Shown one piece after another: positions 36,604-42,944 of a DNA stretch of 64,000 nucleotides; the stretch's first letter is position 1, and every line of letters starts with the position of its first letter. The notes under the pieces were generated by a model that saw only the letters and a program-made list of their open reading frames with translations, was not told where the DNA came from and ran no database searches. Position numbers and translations under genes: made by a program. The stretch covers positions 310,001-374,000 of the forward strand of contig NZ_CYUD01000003.1 in NCBI RefSeq assembly GCF_001458295.1, read 5' to 3'. This DNA is from Ruegeria denitrificans. Its GTDB lineage: Bacteria > Pseudomonadota > Alphaproteobacteria > Rhodobacterales > Rhodobacteraceae.

Positions 36604-38663
36604 TTTTCATCGAAGCTGGCACGCGCTCGCTGCGGTCTTTTGATGCGCAATTGATCTTTGCCGAGCAACTGGCCGCGCGTGGTTTCAATGTGTGCATAGA
36701 TGCCGAATACCTGCCGAACGATGCGGGCCGTGGTCGTGTCTATGATGCCGCCAAATTTCTGGTCGATCCGGGTGAGCATGTGGTCGAAATCGTATTTGTC
36801 ATAGGTGCAGACGAGATTGATGACCATCTTCTTGCGTCACTGAGGCAAAAGCAGTTGGCGGTGGATGTTCCGGTGATCGCGACGGGCCGTTTTGAGGCCC
36901 AGCAAAGTTACATCGCGGCAAAATCACGCCTTGCCTATGCACTTGGGCGCGAAGCCACAGTACTGGACCTTACGGACTTTCAACCGCGTTCGATGCTGCC
37001 TACGGCGGCCTGTCCGTTGGTGGCGGATATTCGGACGACGTCCCGATCAGCGGGCAAGAAGTCAAATGTTGCAGTGGTTCTGGGTTCCATGGAATTGGAG
37101 GATACCGAGACGCTGTCCTGCTTGTCCCGGATGAGTAACCAAAGCGTCTATAATTTACGACTTATCGTGAGTGGGGCACAGAATGAGGCGATCAGGACGT
37201 CACCTTTCCACGATTTGCCGACCTGCCTTTATACCGATCTCTCCTCGCTTATTCTGGCGACTTCGACGGATGTTCTGGTGATGTTTGGCCATGGCGTTGC
37301 AGGTGTTCGTATGGCGGCTTTTGCGGTTGAATTGATGGCCGCCGGCGGGATTGCAATAGATTGCACGGATGATGAAGCAATCGTTTCATCTGGTGCGCCT
37401 GCTTTGATCGGGCCCAAATCTCTGCTTGCCCTGGACGGGTATCTAACCGGGAAAATATTGGGAAACATTGCTCGGGTGGCTGAACAGGCCGCAAAATCCC
37501 AATGGTTGAACTCGGTGGATATTTCCCGATTGGAAACGGCAGCGGGCCTAAAGCCAACAAAGCCCGAACCAGTTCGAACGGAACAGCGGACGTTGTTTTA
37601 CCCAACGAATGGGGTTGGATTGGGGCACGCGCAGCGCTGCGCCATTATTGCCAAAGCACTACCGGATGACATTACGCCGATTTTTGCGGCCTTCCCGAGT
37701 TGTGTACCACTTGTGCGTCGAGAAGGCATGGATTGTATCCCACTGGTTCAGCGAACTGAAATTTCCGACAGATTCAATGGCAATGATGTTCTGACCTATC
37801 GTAGATTGGGGGCGACGTTGCAGGAAAATGACCGATTGGTATTTGACGGTGGCTATGTTTTTGATTCCGTTTACCGATTGATCCTTGAACGCAATTTGTC
37901 GGCGGTTTGGGTGCGGCGGGGATTGTGGCCTGACGGACGATCCAGACCAAGGATGCTTGAACGTGAGGGTGTATTCGACCGGGTCATAGTTCCATCCGAA
38001 GCCTTTGAGGAACTGAACGACACCTACAGTTTCGGCGATAACATTCACACTGTCGGTCCGATTTTCCGCAAGGCCGCTTTGACCGAAGATGAACGCGATG
38101 GACTCAGGGCTCGGTTGGCGGAACGGTTCGGCCGGGATTTTGATCACTTGGTCGTCAGCATGTTGGGTGGGGGCGTGGCGTCTGACCGTTCGGCGCAACT
38201 CCAGGCCATCTGTGGGATGCTGGAGGATCGGGCGGATTGTCTGCATCTTGTCGTAACCTGGCCCGGAAGCACGGTTCAACCAGCCACGTTCGGTTGGAAA
38301 AACACCCGCGTCGTTCAGACATTTGAGGCCACAAAGCTGTGTCTGGCGGCGGATGTGGTCATTTCAGCAGCGGGGTACAACTCAGTTCTTGAGATTTTGT
38401 ACAACAAGATACCCGCTATCCTGATCCCGCAATCGGCACCGTATCTGGACAATCAGGAACGCCGGGCAAGGGCATTGGCCGATCGCGATCTGTGCGCACT
38501 TATCACTGAAAAAGAGTTCATGAAGCTCGAGCGAACGGTTTCTGATTGTCTGGATCAAGGGGAGCTGGAAATCTATCGCTCTGCTTTGAATAAAATCGAC
38601 CTGCCAGAACCAGGGGCGGCTAAAGCGGCTGAAATCATAGCAGAGGCTCAGTACCAAAAATGA
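36600..38663 (+). CDS. Two-domain glycosyltransferase (GT-B duplicate; MurG/GT28-like C-terminal half)
   Basis: 687 residues, about twice a normal GT-B enzyme. The first 320 look like a GT-B domain pair in degenerate form: it has a FEAQ/YIAAKSRLAYALG region and a VLVMFGHGVAGVRMAAFAVELMAAGGIAI donor-site-like segment without the usual acidic pair. From about 340, after a Lys/Pro-rich linker, a second unit has TNGVGLGHAQRCAIIAKAL (MurG-like GHxxR loop) and ends in ADVVISAAGYNSVLEILYNKIPAILIP, the UDP-sugar site of GT28/MurG and PseG types. The two halves may act in sequence, or the first may only bind acceptor. Overlaps both neighbours by 4 bp. Confidence 0.8.
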   Translation: MIFIEAGTRSLRSFDAQLIFAEQLAARGFNVCIDAEYLPNDAGRGRVYDAAKFLVDPGEHVVEIVFVIGADEIDDHLLASLRQKQLAVDVPVIATGRFEAQQSYIAAKSRLAYALGREATVLDLTDFQPRSMLPTAACPLVADIRTTSRSAGKKSNVAVVLGSMELEDTETLSCLSRMSNQSVYNLRLIVSGAQNEAIRTSPFHDLPTCLYTDLSSLILATSTDVLVMFGHGVAGVRMAAFAVELMAAGGIAIDCTDDEAIVSSGAPALIGPKSLLALDGYLTGKILGNIARVAEQAAKSQWLNSVDISRLETAAGLKPTKPEPVRTEQRTLFYPTNGVGLGHAQRCAIIAKALPDDITPIFAAFPSCVPLVRREGMDCIPLVQRTEISDRFNGNDVLTYRRLGATLQENDRLVFDGGYVFDSVYRLILERNLSAVWVRRGLWPDGRSRPRMLEREGVFDRVIVPSEAFEELNDTYSFGDNIHTVGPIFRKAALTEDERDGLRARLAERFGRDFDHLVVSMLGGGVASDRSAQLQAICGMLEDRADCLHLVVTWPGSTVQPATFGWKNTRVVQTFEATKLCLAADVVISAAGYNSVLEILYNKIPAILIPQSAPYLDNQERRARALADRDLCALITEKEFMKLERTVSDCLDQGELEIYRSALNKIDLPEPGAAKAAEIIAEAQYQK

Positions 38664-39136
38664 CAGATGATACCTGGTATGAAATTCTCAGCAGAACGAC
38701 GTCCAAACGACCGGTTCAATTGGATGCGTTGATCGCCGATGATCAAAAATCCAAACCGCATGGGAAAGTTGTTTTTCCTGAAACAACTCTTATTCCTTCT
38801 GCCGCTTTGTGGGAGAGGAACGGAAACGGCCCGACGCATATTGGTGTTCGGATCGTGAAGGCACCGAAATCTGTGCACAACGTTGCAAGGTATCTTGCTG
38901 CAGCGGCACTGGAGCGCGAGGTGATCCCGCTTATTCTTAGCCGTATAGATTACAGCGGGTTTGAACAGTTCGGTTTCCGTGTCGAACGCGTCCCGGAAGA
39001 ACCAGAGGCTGCGCGGACCGCGGAGGAGGAAATCAGAAAATTCTGGGATCTCGCGATTATTATCGACGGGGATGATATCGGGCTTTGGACGGGTCAGCGG
39101 AATACGGCCCAGGTCGGGGCAAGTCACGGCGAATGA
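38660..39136 (+). CDS. Unknown protein, 158 residues, last gene of accessory operon
   Basis: It overlaps the double glycosyltransferase by 4 bp (ATGA), so it is co-translated. It is soluble, without signal or membrane segment, mixed alpha/beta and rich in acidic residues toward its C-terminus (EEPEAARTAEEEIRKFW). It has no cysteine. I recognise no family. Its middle (THIGVRIVKAPKSVHNVARYLAAAALEREVIPLILSRID) suggests one alpha/beta domain. A role as partner of the glycosyltransferases is likely from position alone. Confidence 0.65.
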   Translation: MTDDTWYEILSRTTSKRPVQLDALIADDQKSKPHGKVVFPETTLIPSAALWERNGNGPTHIGVRIVKAPKSVHNVARYLAAAALEREVIPLILSRIDYSGFEQFGFRVERVPEEPEAARTAEEEIRKFWDLAIIIDGDDIGLWTGQRNTAQVGASHGE

Positions 39137-39430
39137 CTTTTTCCCTTTTGACGCGATGCAAATTTAAAACTCAAATCAGAATTGAACGAATAGGAAGGGC
39201 TCGGAGTGAGGTGCCCTGAACCTTTTATAACGTGCCAAGATTGACTTATTCGCGCTTGATCTGTTGGTACCAGTTGTACCAATACTACCTCGTTCGGAGT
39301 TCGTTATCCTTTTGTTTGGGCTGATACAAAGGTTAATTGTCACGAAAACAAGAACACCTTAAGAAGGACACTGTTTTCAGCACCCAGCGCCCATGTGGCG
39401 CATGTTTCTCATGATTGGGACCTGACAGAG
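39137..39430. other. Non-coding region at right edge of accessory block
   Basis: 294 bp without a credible gene. It contains the inverted repeat at 39264-39282. No sequence here repeats the 3' end of tRNA-Ser(GGA), so I find no attachment-site duplication. Confidence 0.5.
39264..39282. promoter_or_regulatory. Operator-like inverted repeat upstream of the YrbL-like gene
   Basis: TTGGTAC, 5 nt, GTACCAA: perfect 7-bp arms (39264-39270, 39276-39282), 149 bases before the YrbL-like start. Arms of this type resemble GntR-class operators (TTGGT...ACCAA). No GntR gene is in the window. Confidence 0.45.
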
Positions 39431-40042
39431 ATGATTGACCTGAGCGGCCACATTCCGCTGCGCGAAAGCCGCAACTACAAGATTTTCCAACACCCTGAAA
39501 TTGAAGGCGCGTTGTTGAAGGTCCGGGCAGATGAACCTGTTCGTAATCATGCAATCCCGCGCTATGCCGCCTGGCGCTATGGAAATTTGCGGCAATGGAA
39601 CCGTGAGGCCAATGAATACCTTGCTGCATTGAACCGGGGGTGCCCCGAGATTGAACGTCTGGCGCGGTTTATGGGCTATGCACCAACCTCGCAGGGGCCA
39701 GCTTTGGTGGTGGAAAAACTAACCGGCCCGGATGGCGGGCTAGCGCCGACCTTGCAATCCGAGAAGATTGCGGCCGCCAAAAATCGGGAGGCGCGTCAAC
39801 GCTTGCATGATGAGTTCATGGAACTGATGGATGACCTCAAGCAGGGGCAGATCATTGTTGGTGACATGGGATTCGAAAATATCGTGCGTGCGCAAGAGCG
39901 GGGCGGAAAGCTTGTGATTATTGATGGGCTGGGTGAACGGGTGATGTTCCCGCTGGTTCTGTTCAGCAAGATGGCGTTTGACAAGTCAATCGAACGACGC
40001 AGGGCGCGTATGTCCAAAGGGTTCAATCTCGGGACGAACTGA
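39431..40042 (+). CDS. YrbL family protein (kinase-like fold)
   Basis: 203 residues from the ATG at 39431; a GTG at 39395 is possible, but MIDLSGHIPLRES aligns with the start of E. coli YrbL. The chain shows kinase-like elements: YKIFQHPEIEGALLKVRA (beta strand with Lys), a catalytic-loop-like GDMGFENIV and IIDGLGE, like HxDxxxxN and DFG. In enterobacteria YrbL is under PhoP control; its biochemical role is unsettled. Here no PhoPQ genes adjoin. It overlaps the convergent LysR gene by 20 bp. Confidence 0.8.
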   Translation: MIDLSGHIPLRESRNYKIFQHPEIEGALLKVRADEPVRNHAIPRYAAWRYGNLRQWNREANEYLAALNRGCPEIERLARFMGYAPTSQGPALVVEKLTGPDGGLAPTLQSEKIAAAKNREARQRLHDEFMELMDDLKQGQIIVGDMGFENIVRAQERGGKLVIIDGLGERVMFPLVLFSKMAFDKSIERRRARMSKGFNLGTN

Positions 40043-40913
40043 CTTGGCCCATTCGGCTCAAAGGCCAAGTGGTTTCAACCTCTTTGCGGATTTCCTGAAT
40101 TAGCGCCGCTGAAGCCTGATTGCGGCGCTTTAAATGTGTGCGCGCCACAAAGACTATGCGTGGAGGGGCAGGGAACAGATCATCAATCACCTCCATATCC
40201 GGAGTGACGTGCAACCCGTTCAGCAGCGCCACGCCGAGACCCGAACGCACTGCCGATTGGATGCCTGCAGCACTTGGGCACTCCAGAATAGTGTCGAACC
40301 GATGCGGTCCATTGCCCATACCCCATTGCCTGTAAAAACATTGGCTGTCGAATGACAGAAACGGCACCGGCGACGACAGATCGAGGCGAAATTCCGGTGC
40401 TTTGACCCAATGCAACGTGTCTTCAAACAGGATCAGATCATCGGGCAGAACGTCCTGGCGAAAGATCTGCATGACGGCCACGTCCAACTCTCCGACCTTC
40501 AGCCAGGCTTGCACGTTCAAACTTTGACTGGTGCGGGTGCGGACATGAATTTCGGGGTATAGTCGCGTGAAACGACCCAGAATACGAGCGATGTCGCTGG
40601 TGGCGGTGTCCTCGGTCATGCCCAAACGGATGGTCCCGGTAAGAGGTTTCTTGCCCAATGATGACAGTGCTTCGTCGTGCAACTCGGTGATCCGGCGGGC
40701 ATAGTTGCACAACCGTTGGCCAGCTTCTGTAAACAAGGGGCCACCCGCGCGACGAGCCAGCAAGCTACAATCCAGCGCTAGTTCCAGTCGACGGATTTTA
40801 TGACTGACCGCGGATTGCGACAGCGACAGATGCTCAGCCGCACGGGTCACGCCACCATGCGTCGAAATGGCAAGCAAAGCGCGCAGGGCGTCAATTTCCA
40901 GGCGTTCGTTCAT
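40023..40913 (-). CDS. LysR family transcriptional regulator
   Basis: 296 residues. The N-terminal winged HTH spans about 5-64 (GGVTRAAEHLSLSQSAVSHKIRRLE), and the C-terminal effector domain extends from about 90 to 290. It is divergent from a small membrane protein gene (41078), separated by 164 bp containing an A/T-rich dyad at 40935-40957, and tail-to-tail with the YrbL gene (20-bp overlap). Target and ligand unknown; the divergent 41078 gene is the most likely target. Confidence 0.93.
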   Translation of the reverse strand: MNERLEIDALRALLAISTHGGVTRAAEHLSLSQSAVSHKIRRLELALDCSLLARRAGGPLFTEAGQRLCNYARRITELHDEALSSLGKKPLTGTIRLGMTEDTATSDIARILGRFTRLYPEIHVRTRTSQSLNVQAWLKVGELDVAVMQIFRQDVLPDDLILFEDTLHWVKAPEFRLDLSSPVPFLSFDSQCFYRQWGMGNGPHRFDTILECPSAAGIQSAVRSGLGVALLNGLHVTPDMEVIDDLFPAPPRIVFVARTHLKRRNQASAALIQEIRKEVETTWPLSRMGQVSSSRD

Positions 40914-40934
40914 CTTTCTTTCTATGACAAATTA

Positions 40935-40957
40935 GAATGGCATGATCATTATCATTC
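40935..40957. promoter_or_regulatory. Dyad between LysR gene and small membrane protein, Fur-box-like on minus strand
   Basis: Outer arms GAATG/CATTC surround a perfect 8-bp palindrome ATGATCAT (40942-40949). Read on the minus strand, GATAATGATCAT resembles the first part of a Fur-type box. It could equally be the LysR operator. Confidence 0.35.
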
Positions 40958-41018
40958 ACTTGAGTCACATCCTAGCTTTCGGTTAATGACAGGAAAAGAA
41001 GAAACTCAGAGGTCTTGC

Positions 41019-41075
41019 ATGTCAATTCTCATGGCTGAACCCGCCCCGACAACTCGAACGATGCGAAAGGAGTAA
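41019..41075 (+). CDS. Possible 18-residue leader peptide
   Basis: A short frame starts at an ATG with AGAGG at good spacing and ends in a TAA that follows immediately on the AAGGAG ribosome site (41067-41072) of the next gene. Translation here would pass through that site and could control it. There is no homology evidence; coding status is uncertain. Confidence 0.3.
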   Translation: MSILMAEPAPTTRTMRKE

Positions 41076-41077
41076 GC

Positions 41078-41326
41078 ATGGCGAAACTCGTAATGTCACA
41101 CCGCGGCTTGACGACGGTGTTTGAAATCACCGGATCCGTACTGGCGATGGCTTATGCCCTACTGATCGCCTCGAACATCGGGGCGGAACTGTTGGGTTTT
41201 TCGCTTTTGCTTTTGTCTTCGGGGCTGTTCGCTGCGTGGGCCGTGATTGACCGTCGTTGGACTTTTTTGCTGCTACAGGGGTTCTACGCAACATCCGCTA
41301 TCATCGGGTTGATCCGCTGGGCGTAA
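41078..41326 (+). CDS. Small membrane protein, three helices, 82 residues
   Basis: Three hydrophobic helices (about 14-32, 36-54 and 62-80) with short loops. AAGGAG lies 5 bases before the ATG. The pattern (GSVLAMAYALL, then AVIDRRWTFLLLQGFYATSAIIGLIRW) recalls the CBU_0592-type small membrane proteins, but I am not sure of this. Function unknown. It is divergent from a LysR gene and 44 bp before a GlxA-type regulator. Confidence 0.7.
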   Translation: MAKLVMSHRGLTTVFEITGSVLAMAYALLIASNIGAELLGFSLLLLSSGLFAAWAVIDRRWTFLLLQGFYATSAIIGLIRWA

Positions 41327-41370
41327 AACTTCGCTTAGAGCAGCGATGGATTTCCTGCTAGGACAGGCCC

Positions 41371-42375
41371 ATGCGTACAGAGAACAGAATCGAGATTGGT
41401 TTTCTGCTGTTTGATGGCTTTCCCATGGCTTGCCTGACCTCAGTGATCGAGCCGCTGCGGGCGGCTAATGAAATCGCAGGGCAAGAGGCGTTTCTTTGGT
41501 CCCTGATTTCAGAGAATGGTCAAAAGGTTCAATCCAGCGCCGGTGTTCGGTTCGAATCCGAACGGTCGCTGTCAGACTGCAGGGATATGGACATTATTTT
41601 CCTGCTCGGCAGCCCGACTTCGGTCTTTGACAACCCAGGTTTTGGCAACGGTGTCTTGCGCAGGCTAAGTCGTCACGGATCTGTATTGGGTGGGATCAGC
41701 GCGGGTATTTTTCCGTTGGTCCGGTCAGGTGTCATGCAGGGGCATCCGGTGTCGGTGCATTGGTGCTATGAGGCCGCGTTCGAAGCCGAATTCCCCGACA
41801 TGGACGCTCGCAGCGAGGTGATCGTCAGGGACGGCAGTCGCACAACAGTCTCGGGCGCGGCAGCGGGGTTTGATCTGGCGTTGCATCTTATTCAGGACAG
41901 GCTGGGCGGGGACGTCGCGCATGAAGTCGCCTGTTGGTTCCAGCATCCGATGATGCGCGGCGCAGGGGTACGGCAGCAAGTACCCAGTGCCACGGCGCCC
42001 GGTACGGGTGACAGTCTGCCATCGCTGGTATCCCGCAGCATTGCACTGTTCGCATCCCATATGAGCGATCCTATTTCCATCGCAGATGTGGCACGCCAGA
42101 TGGGGGTGACGCCTCGGCAAATCGAACGCGCCTTTAAGCAGGCAACCGGACAAAGCCCCAGCCATTATTACCGCGCCATGCGCATGAAGGCCGCGCGGCA
42201 GATGGTGGTCTATACCAAGGATCCGATACCCCAGATCGCCTCGGCCGTTGGCTACGGTTCAGTTGCGCCATTGGTGATGCATTATCGCGCGGCCTTCGGA
42301 CTGAGCCCCAGCGAAGACCGGCGCAGAATCAATCGTTTTCGTGTCGAAGATAATGCGCCTCTCCCGTCGGTCTGA
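41371..42375 (+). CDS. GlxA/GbdR-type AraC family transcriptional regulator
   Basis: 334 residues. Residues 1-190 form a DJ-1/PfpI domain (IGFLLFDGFPMACLTSVIEPLRAANE; the nucleophile position in GGISAGIFPLVRSG is Ala, so it is a sensor, not an enzyme). About 225-320 form an AraC double HTH (SIADVARQMGVTPRQIERAFKQATG). This architecture includes GbdR, CdhR and SouR, regulators of glycine betaine, carnitine and sarcosine catabolism in pseudomonads. It is convergent with soxG at 9 bp distance, which suggests control of the sox genes, although that is inference. Confidence 0.88.
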   Translation: MRTENRIEIGFLLFDGFPMACLTSVIEPLRAANEIAGQEAFLWSLISENGQKVQSSAGVRFESERSLSDCRDMDIIFLLGSPTSVFDNPGFGNGVLRRLSRHGSVLGGISAGIFPLVRSGVMQGHPVSVHWCYEAAFEAEFPDMDARSEVIVRDGSRTTVSGAAAGFDLALHLIQDRLGGDVAHEVACWFQHPMMRGAGVRQQVPSATAPGTGDSLPSLVSRSIALFASHMSDPISIADVARQMGVTPRQIERAFKQATGQSPSHYYRAMRMKAARQMVVYTKDPIPQIASAVGYGSVAPLVMHYRAAFGLSPSEDRRRINRFRVEDNAPLPSV

Positions 42376-42383
42376 TCGCCGCG

Positions 42384-42944
42384 TTACAGCGCTGAACGCA
42401 TCGCGGTGACTATGGCATGGTGCAGTGAACCCGCAGAAGATCGCGGACCGTAGATACTAAAACTATCAGGTGCGCGGCACAGAACAAAACAACCGATATG
42501 ATGGATCGAACAGCGTGCGGCGCTGCCCGGATCCATCTTGCGTAGATCAAGCTGGCACAGCAGTTCCAGAACTGCCGGAATACTATCCCCATTCAGATCG
42601 AACCGCGTCCATCCGTCCGTTTGTTCGGTGACCGAGGCGGAATTTCCGGTTGCGGTCTGAACCTGATCGGCAAGTTCTTCGTGGGTGTCAAAGGGTGCCT
42701 CAACCATCCATTGATCGGGGCCGGCCCAGTACGCGCTGATTGTCGTACCGGCCCAGCGGCCAATTTCGGGGGCGGGGGCATCGATCAACTTGGCCAGCGA
42801 GGCGGCAGTTTTGTCTTTTTGCCCCATCCGCGCGGCGACTGACGCCAATGCAACGCCGGGCACTTCGGAACATGTGACACCTCCGACAGTGTCCACACGT
42901 GGGTCAGTCCCGCCCAGGGCGGTTATCGCAACAAGATCATGCAC
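42384..42944 (-). CDS. soxG: Sarcosine oxidase/N-methylglutamate dehydrogenase-type gamma subunit
   Basis: 186 residues from the GTG at 42944, overlapping the soxA stop by 8 bp; the frame is open further upstream, but HDLVAITALGG is the usual SoxG start. Gamma subunits have a GcvT-like fold and stabilise the heterotetramer. Motifs AGPDQWMVEAP and VTEQTDGWTRFDLNG are typical. Last gene of soxBDAG. The same subunit order also encodes N-methylglutamate dehydrogenase (mgdABCD). Confidence 0.88.
   Translation of the reverse strand: MHDLVAITALGGTDPRVDTVGGVTCSEVPGVALASVAARMGQKDKTAASLAKLIDAPAPEIGRWAGTTISAYWAGPDQWMVEAPFDTHEELADQVQTATGNSASVTEQTDGWTRFDLNGDSIPAVLELLCQLDLRKMDPGSAARCSIHHIGCFVLCRAPDSFSIYGPRSSAGSLHHAIVTAMRSAL

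Noticed and set aside
30301..39430. Integrative element with att sites at tRNA-Ser(GGA)
   Set aside because: I looked for the tRNA 3' segment again at the right edge and for an integrase within the block; neither was seen, so only a weak island case remains.
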